The translations under genes were made by a program, and so were the position numbers. Positions 50,062 to 59,394 of a stretch of DNA of 64,000 nucleotides are shown here, in pieces. Source of the stretch: 66-474 sp964489055 (lineage in GTDB: Bacteria; Pseudomonadota; Gammaproteobacteria; Xanthomonadales; Rhodanobacteraceae); NCBI GenBank assembly GCA_964489055.1, contig CAZAXF010000002.1:1-64000 (forward strand), written 5' to 3'. The number at the start of each line of letters is the position of its first letter. Position 1 is the first letter of the stretch. The notes below the pieces were generated by a model. The model saw only the letters and a program-made list of their open reading frames with translations, was not told the origin of the DNA and ran no database searches.

Positions 50062-52827
50062 ATGGAAGCCAAAAAAATCCCCTGGCTGACCCCGCTTGCC
50101 CAGCGCCTGCTGCCGCTGGTGTACGGCCTGGTACTGGTGATTGCCCTGATCCTGGGCCTGACCTGGGGTGCGCTGCAGGTGCAGATCACCCTCGCCGGGT
50201 TCCTGAACGGTGAAAGCATCTGGTCCAAGGCCCAGAAGCAGGCGGTCATCGACCTCGAAGGCTACGCGAGCAGCGGAAACCCGTCCGACCTGGAGGACTT
50301 CCGGCGAAACTACGCGATCGTCCAGGCCGATGCCGCGGCGCGCGATGCGATCGCCTCGGGTGATTACGATGCCGCCCAGGTTGCCCGCGACTTCCGGAAT
50401 GCAAGCGTGATTCCGCAGGCGATTCCGGGGATGATCTTCATTCTGGATCATTTCCGCTCGGCGCCGTACATGGGTGAAGCGTTGCGTGCGTGGTACTCGG
50501 TGAATCCGCAGATTGCCGAGCTCGACCGCATCGCCACGCACCTGCAGGCGCTGTACGCGACATCGCCACCTTCGGAAGCCACGATCGCGCGGATGCGCGA
50601 GCGCATCCGGCAGCTGAACCAGTCCATCGAGCCGCAGTCCAATGATTTTTCCCTGCAGATCGCGCGTGGTGCGGCCTGGGTCGGGCACATCCTCTTCGTC
50701 TTGGTACTGGGGGCGGCAACCGCCGCCTTGTTGCTGTGGATGCTGATGGCGCGTCGCGTACTTGCGGGTATCCGCGGCAGCGAGGAACGTTACCGCCTGC
50801 TGTTCGACAGCGCGCCCGATGCGATCGTGATGGTGGACGAGGACAGTGGCCGCGTGGTCGACGCCAATCGCTCGGCGCGTGACTGGACCGGGCATGACCG
50901 CAAGTCGCTGATCGGCGTCGACTACGAAAGCCTGTTCGTACACGGCCTCACGCGCAGGGGCTCGTCCGGCAGCGGCGATCTGCGCGGCCGCGACGGCGAA
51001 ACGCGGCCGATCGAGACACTGACCAACACGGTGGTGTGGGGCGACAAGCTGGTTCGCCAGTCCGTCATCCGCGACATCTCCGATCGGGTGGAACGGGATC
51101 GCGCCCGCCGCATCGCGGCCGAGGCGCTGGCCAGCATCGCCGAAGGCGTCATCATCGCCGATGCAAAACGACTCGTGCTTTCGGTGAATGCGGCTGCCAC
51201 CAAGATGACCGGTTTCACCCAGGCAAAACTGGCAGGCCGGCGTCTGGATGCCACGCGCACCCTGGCCGATGGCAACCTGTTGCCGCCGGCAGTCTGGGAC
51301 GAGGTCATCGCCACCGACCACTGGTCGGGTGAAGTCGTGAGCCACCGCGTCGACGGCAGCACCTACCCCGAGGCGCTGCGGATCAGCACGATCCGTGACG
51401 ACGAACACCGCGTGCTGTACTACGTGGCGGTGTTCAACGACATCACGGTGGCCAAGGCGGACCGCCGCCGCCTGGAACAGCTCGCATCGCAGGACGCACT
51501 GTCCGGGCTGGCAAACCGCGCCTCCTTCGAGCGCCAGTGCGAAGCTGCCATCGCGAGCGCCCGGGACCGGCATGCCGCCGCCGCGGTGATGTTCATCGAC
51601 CTCGATGCGTTCAAGTTCGTCAACGACAGCTACAGTCATGCCGTGGGCGATCGCCTGCTGAAGCTGGTGGCCGAACGCATCACGCGGCAACTGCGTGACG
51701 GCGATGTCGCGGGGCGCATCGGCGGCGACGAATTCACCGTGTTGCTGCCGCAGCTTGCGATGCGCGAGGACGCCGCCGCACTGGCATCGCGCATGCTGTC
51801 CACGTTGTCCGAACCGTTCCGCATCGACGAGTACGAAATCGTGGTCAGCGCCAGCATCGGCATCGCCGGCTATCCGCTGGATGGCGAGAACGCGAAGATG
51901 CTGATTGCCAATGCCGATGCCGCGATGTATGCGGCCAAGAGCGAGGAACGCAATACCTGGCGGTTCTACGTGCCGACGATGCGTGCCGACTCGCATCGGC
52001 GCATGCTGCTGGCGACCGAGTTGCGCAGGGCCTTGCAGGAATCGGAGTTCCGGATTGCGTTCCAGCCCGGCGTGGAGATGGACACCGGCCGCATTCTTGG
52101 TGCCGAAGCCTTGCTGCGCTGGGACCATCCCGACCGCGGCGAAGTGATGCCGGGTGAGTTCATTCCCGTTGCCGAGGGCATCGGCCTGATCCATCGAATC
52201 GACGAGTGGGTCATGCACGCGGTGTGCGAGCAGATCCACGCGTGGGATCAAGCGGGAGTGCCGCAGGTCGAGGTCGCGATCAACGTGTCGGCGCGCTGGT
52301 TCGGTCACCCGGGTTTCGTGCAGAGCCTTCGGCATGCCCTGCAGGTCAACGCCGTCGCGCCCGGGCGCATCGTGCTGGAAATCACCGAGGGCGCGATGCT
52401 GCGCCTGGGAGAGGAAACCCGGAACACGATGCGCGCGTTGAAGGAGCTCGGCGTGGCCGTGGCAATCGACGATTTCGGCACCGGCTATGCGTCGATGGCG
52501 TACCTGAAACTGCCCGCGGTGAAGTATCTGAAGATCGACCGTTCGTTCATCACGGGTCTGCCCGACAGCCCGGACGATGCGGCCATCACCACGGCAATGC
52601 TGGCCATGGCGAAAAGCCTGGGTCTCGTGGCCGTTGCCGAAGGCATCGAAACGGAGGCCCAGCATGAGTTCCTGCAGCGTGCGGGTTGCACGCATGGGCA
52701 GGGTTACCTGTATGCGTACCCGTTGCAGCCCAGGGAATTCGAACGCATGTTGCGGCCCAAGCAGCCGCCCGGCGGTGCGCGGCTCAAACTGGTGCCCGCC
52801 GTGCGCCGTTCAGAGCCGGGCGCGTGA
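50062..52827 (+). CDS. PAS-GGDEF-EAL protein (bifunctional c-di-GMP enzyme)
   Basis: This is a 921-residue protein. Membrane helices at about 18-38 and 210-233 border a periplasmic sensor. Two PAS domains follow (about 245-345 and 365-470). The GGDEF domain (475-635) has an intact RIGGDEFTVLLP near residue 554. The EAL domain (645-905) has GAEALLRWDHP and keeps IDDFGTGYASMAYLKLPAVK and IDRSFI, the metal and catalytic motif set. It could both synthesise and degrade c-di-GMP, with the sensor domain deciding direction. Confidence 0.95.
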   Translation: MEAKKIPWLTPLAQRLLPLVYGLVLVIALILGLTWGALQVQITLAGFLNGESIWSKAQKQAVIDLEGYASSGNPSDLEDFRRNYAIVQADAAARDAIASGDYDAAQVARDFRNASVIPQAIPGMIFILDHFRSAPYMGEALRAWYSVNPQIAELDRIATHLQALYATSPPSEATIARMRERIRQLNQSIEPQSNDFSLQIARGAAWVGHILFVLVLGAATAALLLWMLMARRVLAGIRGSEERYRLLFDSAPDAIVMVDEDSGRVVDANRSARDWTGHDRKSLIGVDYESLFVHGLTRRGSSGSGDLRGRDGETRPIETLTNTVVWGDKLVRQSVIRDISDRVERDRARRIAAEALASIAEGVIIADAKRLVLSVNAAATKMTGFTQAKLAGRRLDATRTLADGNLLPPAVWDEVIATDHWSGEVVSHRVDGSTYPEALRISTIRDDEHRVLYYVAVFNDITVAKADRRRLEQLASQDALSGLANRASFERQCEAAIASARDRHAAAAVMFIDLDAFKFVNDSYSHAVGDRLLKLVAERITRQLRDGDVAGRIGGDEFTVLLPQLAMREDAAALASRMLSTLSEPFRIDEYEIVVSASIGIAGYPLDGENAKMLIANADAAMYAAKSEERNTWRFYVPTMRADSHRRMLLATELRRALQESEFRIAFQPGVEMDTGRILGAEALLRWDHPDRGEVMPGEFIPVAEGIGLIHRIDEWVMHAVCEQIHAWDQAGVPQVEVAINVSARWFGHPGFVQSLRHALQVNAVAPGRIVLEITEGAMLRLGEETRNTMRALKELGVAVAIDDFGTGYASMAYLKLPAVKYLKIDRSFITGLPDSPDDAAITTAMLAMAKSLGLVAVAEGIETEAQHEFLQRAGCTHGQGYLYAYPLQPREFERMLRPKQPPGGARLKLVPAVRRSEPGA

Positions 52828-52881
52828 CGGGGGCACGGCTGGCTGCAGGCGCCGCACGCCCCGTGGGATACTGTCGCGCTG

Positions 52882-53466
52882 ATGGACGCGACGCATGACA
52901 CAACCCGCATAAACCGCTCGCGACAGGACTTTGCCGGCACGGAAAGCGTCTGGCTGTTCGGTTACGGATCGCTGATCTACAAGGTTGACTTTCCGTATCT
53001 CGAGCGCCGTCCCGCGACGGTCCACGGCTGGGTGCGACGCTTCTGGCAGGGTTCGCACGACCATCGCGGCACCACCGAGCATCCCGGACGGGTCGTGACG
53101 CTGGTTCCAGAGCGCGGTACCGCATGCGCGGGCATGGCCTACCGGGTGGCACCGGCAACGTTCGAGCATCTCGATTTCCGCGAGAAGAACGGCTACCTGC
53201 GTTTCGCGACCACTCTGGAATTTGGCGATGGCGCCACGGCCGAAGGCCTGGTCTACATCGCAACCGCCGACAACGCGGCGTGGCTGGGTCCGGCCAGCGT
53301 CGATGAGCTTGCGCGGCATATCGCCGGATCGGCCGGCCCCAGCGGCAGCAACAGCGAGTACGTTTTCAGGCTGGCCGATGCACTGCGCGAACTCGGCGCC
53401 GCCGATCCGCACGTATTCGCGGTCGAAGCGCGTCTGCTGCGGATCCGGGAATCCGCGCATCCTTGA
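52882..53466 (+). CDS. Gamma-glutamylcyclotransferase (ChaC-like)
   Basis: This is a 194-residue protein. VWLFGYGSLIYKVDFPYLER is the substrate-binding Y-G-S-L loop, and the likely catalytic Glu is in FREKNGYLRF. CAGMAYRVAPATFEHLDFRE fits the family core. It releases 5-oxoproline from gamma-glutamyl peptides, likely degrading glutathione. Monocistronic, with no good ribosome-binding site visible at the ATG at 52882. Confidence 0.9.
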   Translation: MDATHDTTRINRSRQDFAGTESVWLFGYGSLIYKVDFPYLERRPATVHGWVRRFWQGSHDHRGTTEHPGRVVTLVPERGTACAGMAYRVAPATFEHLDFREKNGYLRFATTLEFGDGATAEGLVYIATADNAAWLGPASVDELARHIAGSAGPSGSNSEYVFRLADALRELGAADPHVFAVEARLLRIRESAHP

Positions 53467-53621
53467 CAGCACGTTGACACGCCCGGGACTAGGTTGGGGA
53501 GTCGGAAGGTACCTGCCGCCGCGGTCTCCGTCCGGCGACGGGCACTCGGTGTCGCTTGGCACCGCCCGTCCCGGACGATGCGAGTGGTTGATGCGATTCC
53601 CTGAATCGCAGGAGGTGCTGC

Positions 53622-54197
53622 ATGAGCAACAATATTGCCAATTCCAGGGCGCTGGGCTTTGGCGTGCTGGCGATCGCGGTGTGGATGTTTTCGGTTGTCC
53701 ACGCCGGCATTGCCGGTCCGATGGGTTTCGATCCCCACGTCACGCACGCGGTCGGCACGATCGCGATGCTCGGCCTGCTGATCGCCGGCATCGCCGCTTT
53801 CCTGCGCAGGGAAAGCTGGCTCGGATTCTTTTTCCTGCTGTGGTCGGGCCTGTTCTGGGGGGCCGCGTACGGCATGGGACAGTCGACAGGCATGGCCGCC
53901 GGCGCGATGCGGTATTCGGGCTGGTTCCTGATGGCCCTCGCACTGGTGAACTTTTACCTGTGGGTTGCCGCGTGGAAGAGCGGCAAGCTGGGTGGAGCGG
54001 TTTCGTTCACGGTTTTGTTGCTGTGGCTGTCGTTCCTGGCGTTCGGCTTGCGTGACTTCTTCGGTTTCTGGGTATTGATCCGCGTCGGCGGTGCCCTGGG
54101 CCTGGCGGCCGCACTGGTTGCGTTCTACGTGTCGGCCGGATCGCTTTGCCCGAACATGAACTGCCCGGGCATTGCGCACGGCGAAGAAGAAGCGTGA
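53622..54197 (+). CDS. GPR1/FUN34/YaaH-type membrane protein (acetate uptake family)
   Basis: This is a 191-residue protein with six membrane helices. NSRALGFGVLAIAVWMFSVV and VHAGIAGPMGFDPHVTHAVG resemble the NPAPLGL opening and second helix of the family. KSGKLGGAVSFTVLLLWLSF and LGLAAALVAFYVSAGSL match the later helices. Members transport acetate or succinate. The NPAPLG motif is replaced by NSRALG, and no acs/ackA gene is near, so substrate is uncertain. GGAGGTGCTGC precedes the ATG. Confidence 0.7.
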   Translation: MSNNIANSRALGFGVLAIAVWMFSVVHAGIAGPMGFDPHVTHAVGTIAMLGLLIAGIAAFLRRESWLGFFFLLWSGLFWGAAYGMGQSTGMAAGAMRYSGWFLMALALVNFYLWVAAWKSGKLGGAVSFTVLLLWLSFLAFGLRDFFGFWVLIRVGGALGLAAALVAFYVSAGSLCPNMNCPGIAHGEEEA

Positions 54198-54209
54198 TCG
54201 CATGAGGTT

Positions 54210-54253
54210 GGCCCTTCGCGGCGGGCGGGCAAGCCGCCTGCCGCGAAAGGGCC
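54210..54253. terminator. Hairpin between two convergent genes
   Basis: ggcccttcgcggcgggcggg and ccgcctgccgcgaaagggcc pair with one mismatch around a five to six-base loop. It is shared by the acetate-uptake-type gene and the ABC importer. Confidence 0.65.
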
Positions 54254-54274
54254 CCGGGTGGAGCGCGTCGCCGC

Positions 54275-55789
54275 TTACTCCATCGCGCGCAGGCGCAGGC
54301 CCCGGGGGGTCAACGCGCGCTCGATGATCTCGAACACGCCTTGCATCACCAGCGCCAGCAGCGCTGCCGGGATCGCGCCCTCCATGATCAGCGGAATGCT
54401 GTCCAGCCGGATGCCGGTGAGGATCGGCTGGCCGTAGCCGCCCGAACCGATCAGTGCACCCAGCGTGGCGGTGCCGACGTTGATCACCGCGGCGATCTTG
54501 ACGCCGGCGAGGATCGAGCGCAGCGCCAGCGGCAGTTCCACCCGCCACAGGCGTACGCGCGGCGGCAGTCCGAGTGCCGCGGCCGATTCCAGCAGTGACG
54601 GCTCGATGCCGGTGAGGCCCGCGTGGGTGTTGCGCACGATCGGCAGCAGGCTGTACAGGAACAGCGCGGCGATCGCCGGTTCGGCGCCGATCCCGAACAG
54701 CGGAATCATGAACACGAACAGCGCCAGCGAGGGTACCGTCTGCAGGATCCCGGTCATGCCCAGCACGACCTGGCCGAGGCGGCGGTAGCGCGCGGCGAAG
54801 ATGCCCAGCGGCACGGCCAGGAGGATCGCCAGGGTCAGCGAGATCCCCACCAGCGCCAGGTGCTGCACGGTGTAGCGGCCCATGCGGCTCCAGAATCCGG
54901 TGCCGCTGGCGGCATTGGCCTTGACGCCGAGGAATCGCGCGGCGACGGCAGCCTCGCTTTCGCCATCGATCTTCACCGCCTTGTTCATGGCGCGCATCTG
55001 CCCTGCGTCGATGGTGCCTGCCAGGCTGTTCAGGGCGGCCACGAAACCCGGCGCGCGCTTGTCGAGGTCCAGCCGGTACAGGTACACCGCGTCGTAACGC
55101 GGGAAGTAGTGCAGGTTGTCCTTCAACACGCGCAGGTGGTAATAGGCGATGTTGGCATCGGTGCTGTACAGGTCGATTGCGTCGACCGAGCCCGAGGCAA
55201 GTGCGCGATACGCCAGCGAGTGATCCATGCCGGTTGCGTGCTGGGGCAGGTGGTAGGCCTTTTTCAGGCCCGGCCAGCCGTCCGCGCGGTTCATGAACTC
55301 GTTGGAGAACGCCAGCTTCAGGTTCGGATGCCTGGCGAGATCGGAAATGTCGCGGATGTGCAGCTTTTTCGCCTCGCTTTCACGCATCCCGATCGCATAG
55401 GTGTTGTTGAAGCCCAGCGGATCGGTGATGCCGATGCCGAGCGTCGCCAGCCGCTTGCGCAGTTGCCCGATGTCGGCGTCGGGCGGCATGTCGCGCAGCA
55501 GTTCGTGGGTGATGGTGCCGGTGTATTCGGGATACGCGTCGATGTCGCCTTCCGTGAGCGCGCGCCACAGGATGCGGGTGCCGCCGAGGCTGCGTCGGTG
55601 CTGCGCGCGCACGCCGTGCTCGCGCGCCGCGAGTCGCGCGATTTCGCCCAGCACCACCGATTCGGTGAAGTTCTTGGAGCCGATGACCACCGTCGGCGAG
55701 CCGGGGTCGGGGACGGTCGGGGTGCCGGCGGATTGCGCGATCGCCAGCAGCGGCAGGCATGCAAGCAGCAGTGCCGGCAACCACCTCAT
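54275..55789 (-). CDS. Glycine-betaine-type ABC importer, fused substrate-binding protein and permease
   Basis: This is a 504-residue protein with a signal peptide (1-18). Residues 30-290 form an OpuAC-type binding protein (VVIGSKNFTESVVLGEIARL, GDIDAYPEYTGTITHELL, DLYSTDANIAYYHLRVLKDN). Residues 305-495 are the permease with the EAA loop LLESAAALGLPPRVRLWRVE and ALIGSGGYGQPILTGI. Fused binding protein-permease is a known variant in choline/betaine or quaternary-amine importers. The ATPase at 55786 overlaps it by four bases. Confidence 0.92.
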   Translation of the reverse strand: MRWLPALLLACLPLLAIAQSAGTPTVPDPGSPTVVIGSKNFTESVVLGEIARLAAREHGVRAQHRRSLGGTRILWRALTEGDIDAYPEYTGTITHELLRDMPPDADIGQLRKRLATLGIGITDPLGFNNTYAIGMRESEAKKLHIRDISDLARHPNLKLAFSNEFMNRADGWPGLKKAYHLPQHATGMDHSLAYRALASGSVDAIDLYSTDANIAYYHLRVLKDNLHYFPRYDAVYLYRLDLDKRAPGFVAALNSLAGTIDAGQMRAMNKAVKIDGESEAAVAARFLGVKANAASGTGFWSRMGRYTVQHLALVGISLTLAILLAVPLGIFAARYRRLGQVVLGMTGILQTVPSLALFVFMIPLFGIGAEPAIAALFLYSLLPIVRNTHAGLTGIEPSLLESAAALGLPPRVRLWRVELPLALRSILAGVKIAAVINVGTATLGALIGSGGYGQPILTGIRLDSIPLIMEGAIPAALLALVMQGVFEIIERALTPRGLRLRAME

Positions 55790-56556
55790 GCATCACTCCC
55801 GGGGAGGTCGCGGTGCGCGACCAGGAATTCGCGCACGAAGTCGTCGGCCGGCGCGTGGCGGAAGTCGTCAAGGCTGCCGTCCTGCACCACGCGACCACGC
55901 CGCATCAGGATCAGGCGGTTGCTGAAGAACGCGGCCTCGGCCATGTCGTGGGTGACCATGATCACGGTCTTGTCGAGGCGCCGGAAGATTTCGCGCAATT
56001 CGTCCTGCAGGCCGTGGCGCACCAGCGGATCGAGCGCGCCCAGCGGCTCGTCCAGCAGCAGCGTGGGCGGGTCGAGCATCAGCGCGCGCATCAGCGCCAC
56101 GCGCTGGCGCTGGCCGCCGGAAAGTTCGGCCGGAAAGCGCACCAGGAGGTTCGCGTGCAGGTGGGTCAGTTCGGCCAGTTGCAGCGCGCGTTCGCGCACG
56201 CGCCCGGCATTCCAGCCGATGTGTCGCGGCAGCAGCGCAAGGTTGCCAAGCACCGTGAGATGCGGAAACAGGCCGCCTTCCTGGATCACGTAGCCGACGC
56301 TGCGCCGCGCCTCGAGCAGTGATTCTCGTTGCAGCGGCTGGCCGTTGTGCAGCACGGTGCCGGCCGTCGGCCATTCCAGCCCGATCAACAGGCGCAGCAC
56401 GGTGGATTTTCCCGAGCCGCTGCTGCCGATGAGCACGGTGGTGCGGCCGCGGGGAAAGTGCAGGCTGACGTCATCGACGGCGCGGACGGCGCCGAATGCG
56501 CAGGTTGCCGCATCCAGCGCGAATGCCGCGTCAGAGTCCCTTGAGGCAGGCATCAT
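55786..56556 (-). CDS. ABC importer ATP-binding protein (betaine/osmoprotectant type)
   Basis: This is a 256-residue protein with Walker A GSSGSGKSTV, signature LSGGQRQRVALMRAL and Walker B TLLLDEPLGALDPLV, followed by the H-loop MVTHDMAEA. No C-terminal CBS domain, unlike OpuAA. It starts inside the end of the methyltransferase gene (26-base overlap) and is coupled to the fused binding protein-permease by an ATGA. Confidence 0.92.
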   Translation of the reverse strand: MMPASRDSDAAFALDAATCAFGAVRAVDDVSLHFPRGRTTVLIGSSGSGKSTVLRLLIGLEWPTAGTVLHNGQPLQRESLLEARRSVGYVIQEGGLFPHLTVLGNLALLPRHIGWNAGRVRERALQLAELTHLHANLLVRFPAELSGGQRQRVALMRALMLDPPTLLLDEPLGALDPLVRHGLQDELREIFRRLDKTVIMVTHDMAEAAFFSNRLILMRRGRVVQDGSLDDFRHAPADDFVREFLVAHRDLPGSDA

Positions 56557-57301
56557 CGATGTCCCGCCGCTTGCGGCCGATCACCGCGTAGTAATACAGC
56601 ATGCGGCCTTCGATCGAAAGCCGGTGGCGGTAGCGTTCCAGCCGGTGCAGCTTCAGGTAATCATCGTGCACCATGCGCTTGACCAGCCGCGAGAAGCCGC
56701 TGGCGTCGTCGGTATCGAGGAAGGTTTCCTTGATGTTGAAGGCGATCCAGCCATGGGTCTTGACCAGGTTGTAGGCAGCGGCGAATGCCTGCACCGGAAT
56801 GTCGCCGAAACCGAGCGCGGCAACCGTGGTCATGGCGTCGAAGTTCCAGCTCTCCAGCTCGGCATGCAGCTCCGGATCCAGTTTGGTGAGGTCGACGACG
56901 TAGTAGGCGTCGTAGGCGCCCGGGCGGTCGCGCTCGGCGGCGCGCTCGGCTTCCTCGATGTTGTCGACGCCGACCACGCGCGCGGCGCCGTGCTTGACCA
57001 GCAGTTCGCCGACCATGCCGTTGCCGGCGCCGACGTCGAGCACGCGCATCTGGGTGGGATCGTCACCGGCCTTGGTGGCGGCATCGCGCAACAGTTCGGT
57101 GAGCTTCGCGGGCGAGGTGCACTTCAGGCGCTGGTAGAAAAGCTGTTCGTACAGGCCGGGGTGGTTGTAGATGTCCGCATAGTCGTGGAACAGGATGCGG
57201 CGCTCCTTGCCGCCTTCGGTGATGGTGAAGAACGCGTCACTCTGTGAAACCTTGGTGAGGTTGTCGGGCGGGAAGCGGATCTGGTAACGCGGTACTCGCA
57301 T
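56531..57301 (-). CDS. Class I SAM-dependent methyltransferase
   Basis: This is a 256-residue protein. MRVLDVGAGNGMVGELLVKH is motif I of the Rossmann methyltransferase fold, followed by RVVGVDNIEEAERAAERD and FDAMTTVAALGFGD. Start is MRVPRYQIRFPPDNLTKVSQ at 57301; a longer frame exists but is unsupported. Its gene end overlaps the ATPase start, so it is probably the first gene of a three-gene operon. Substrate unknown. Confidence 0.85.
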   Translation of the reverse strand: MRVPRYQIRFPPDNLTKVSQSDAFFTITEGGKERRILFHDYADIYNHPGLYEQLFYQRLKCTSPAKLTELLRDAATKAGDDPTQMRVLDVGAGNGMVGELLVKHGAARVVGVDNIEEAERAAERDRPGAYDAYYVVDLTKLDPELHAELESWNFDAMTTVAALGFGDIPVQAFAAAYNLVKTHGWIAFNIKETFLDTDDASGFSRLVKRMVHDDYLKLHRLERYRHRLSIEGRMLYYYAVIGRKRRDIDDACLKGL

Positions 57302-57497
57302 GCGATTTCGGTGTGCGTGACTGGAATTGTGGGCGCGACGGAGCGGCCGCTGCGCGGGGACTTCGCGTTCCCCCGCGCGCAGGCCAAAGGTGCGCAACGC
57401 TGAACCATCACCGTATTGGATGCACGGGGGCATTGCAAATGCGCAACGCGCCCGGCGCCGTGTTGACGCCGCCTGCGCTGCGGCGGATGCTTGTTCG

Positions 57498-59021
57498 ATG
57501 TCCGACTCCCGGCGCAGTTCGGTGGATGCGCAACGCAACGATTCCCGGCGCTGGGTGCTGGCGGCGTTGATGTGCACGATGATGCTGGCGGCCATGGACA
57601 CGACCATCGTGTCCACCGCGATCCCGCAGATCGTCGGCGAGCTGGGCGGTTTTCGCCTGTTCAGTTGGGTTTTCTCGATCTACCTGCTGGCGCAGACGGT
57701 GACGATCCCGCTGTATGGCAAGCTCGCCGACCAGTTCGGGCGCAAGCCGGTGCTGGTCGCCGGCATGCTGGTGTTCCTGGCCGGTTCCACGGCGTCTTCG
57801 CTGTCCTGGGACATGCTGGCGCTGATCGTGTTTCGTGGCGTGCAGGGATTCGGTGCCGGCGCGATCATGGCCACCGTGGCGACCCTGGCCGGCGACCTGT
57901 ATTCGGTGCGCGAGCGGGCGGCCGTGCAGGGCTGGTTGTCAAGCGTGTGGGGCATCGCCGCGATCGTGGGGCCGCTGCTGGGCGGCACCTTCGCCGAGTA
58001 CGTTTCCTGGCGCTGGATCTTCCTGGTCAACCTGCCGATCGGTGCACTGGCGCTGGGCCTGATCGGGATGTTCCTGCACGAGTCATTCGAACGCCGCCGT
58101 CCGCGCATCGACTATGCGGGCGCGGCGCTGTTGCTGGCGGCGATCGGTACGTTCATCTTCGGCCTGCTGCAGGGCGGGCAGGCGTGGCCGTGGCTGTCGC
58201 GGCCCACGCTGGTGGTGGGCGTGGTCGCGGGCTTGCTGCTGGCGGCGGCGGTCTGGGTGGAACGCCACGCCGCCGAACCGGTGATGCCGGGCTGGCTGTG
58301 GCGGCGGCGGGTGATGGCCGGTTCCAACCTGGCGACGGTGGGCATGGGCGTGGCGATGATGGCACCCAGCGCCTACCTGCCGACGCTCCTGCAGTCGGTA
58401 CAGGGGCTCGGTGCAATCGCCGCGGGTCTGGTGCTTGCCAGCATGAGCATCGGCTGGCCCACCGCCTCGGCGCTGTCCGGCCGTCTGTACATGCGGATCG
58501 GCTTTCGCGACACCGCACTGGGCGGCGCGGTGCTGATCGGCGCGGCCTCGCTGGGCTTCGCACTGATGCCGCTGCCGCAGCCGGTGTGGGCGGTGGTGCT
58601 GGACCAGATTGCGCTGGGCGCGGGTTTCGGATTGTTGTCCACGCCCTTGCTGGTGGGCGTGCAATCGGTGGTGGGGTGGGAGCAGCGTGGGGTGGTGACC
58701 GGCGCCAACATGTTTTCGCGTTATCTCGGCCAGAGCCTCGGCGCGGCGATATTCGGTGCCATCTTCAATGCCGCGCTGGCCGCGCGGCTGGCGGCGGCGC
58801 CGGAAAACCTGCGCGGCCGGTTGCCGGCCGGTGTCGACCAGGTGATCCATGCGCTGCAGGGCGCCAGCGCCGCGGTGGGTGCGTACCTGCGCGGCTCGAT
58901 CGCGCTGGCCACGCGTGACCTGTTCGCCGGGATGGCCGTGGTCGCGCTGGTGATGGTGCTGGTGGTGGCGGCGATCCCGCGCGGCTTCGCGCCGGCGCCG
59001 GACGATGAGTCCGGCGATTGA
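57498..59021 (+). CDS. DHA2 family drug/proton antiporter (EmrB/QacA type)
   Basis: This is a 507-residue protein with fourteen membrane helices. MLAAMDTTIVSTAIPQIVGE is motif D1/C1, LADQFGRKPVLVAGMLVF motif A, and FRGVQGFGAGAIMATVAT motif B. WRWIFLVNLPIGALALGL is the DHA2 signature. It exports toxic compounds using the proton gradient. No MFP (EmrA-like) partner or regulator is adjacent. It is divergent from the methyltransferase operon, sharing a 196-base intergenic region. Confidence 0.93.
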   Translation: MSDSRRSSVDAQRNDSRRWVLAALMCTMMLAAMDTTIVSTAIPQIVGELGGFRLFSWVFSIYLLAQTVTIPLYGKLADQFGRKPVLVAGMLVFLAGSTASSLSWDMLALIVFRGVQGFGAGAIMATVATLAGDLYSVRERAAVQGWLSSVWGIAAIVGPLLGGTFAEYVSWRWIFLVNLPIGALALGLIGMFLHESFERRRPRIDYAGAALLLAAIGTFIFGLLQGGQAWPWLSRPTLVVGVVAGLLLAAAVWVERHAAEPVMPGWLWRRRVMAGSNLATVGMGVAMMAPSAYLPTLLQSVQGLGAIAAGLVLASMSIGWPTASALSGRLYMRIGFRDTALGGAVLIGAASLGFALMPLPQPVWAVVLDQIALGAGFGLLSTPLLVGVQSVVGWEQRGVVTGANMFSRYLGQSLGAAIFGAIFNAALAARLAAAPENLRGRLPAGVDQVIHALQGASAAVGAYLRGSIALATRDLFAGMAVVALVMVLVVAAIPRGFAPAPDDESGD

Positions 59022-59034
59022 TGGGCATCCGCCC

Positions 59035-59394
59035 TCAATGGCGGGTGCGTCTGCCGCCGGGGTTCATCTCGACGCTGAGCGTGAACGAGCGTTGCTCGCC
59101 GGGCTGCATCGCGCCGACGCCGACCAGGCGCCGGGCGATTTCCTCGCCGCGTTCGTTGCGAATGGTCAGCACCATGGAGTATTCCCACGCGGCGTTGTCG
59201 GCGGGATTGCGGAAACTGCCCTCCACGCGCAGCGGCACCAGCGCGGCGGGCTCCGCCAACTCGCTGCTGGCGGGGCCGCCATAGCGCAGCCGGTGGTGAC
59301 ACGCCGGGCACGTCGTGGCGCTTTCCAGGATGGTCTCGCGGCAGTGCGGACAGGTGCGCGTGGCACCTGCCGTCCCCGCGTTCACCGGGCTCAT
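59035..59394 (-). CDS. Zinc-ribbon protein
   Basis: This is a 119-residue protein. CPHCRETILESATTCPACHH is a clear four-Cys zinc ribbon. The rest (VPLRVEGSFRNPADNAAWEY, TIRNERGEEIARRLVGVGAM) is a beta-sandwich-like domain. Its start overlaps the bactofilin stop by four bases (59391-59394), so the two form one operon. It could be a chaperone or regulator of bactofilin assembly; that is inference. Confidence 0.8.
   Translation of the reverse strand: MSPVNAGTAGATRTCPHCRETILESATTCPACHHRLRYGGPASSELAEPAALVPLRVEGSFRNPADNAAWEYSMVLTIRNERGEEIARRLVGVGAMQPGEQRSFTLSVEMNPGGRRTRH

Noticed and set aside
50011..52695. An 894-codon minus-strand open frame under the PAS-GGDEF-EAL gene.
   Set aside because: It is antisense to a protein with intact GGDEF and EAL motifs and has a composition without family signals.
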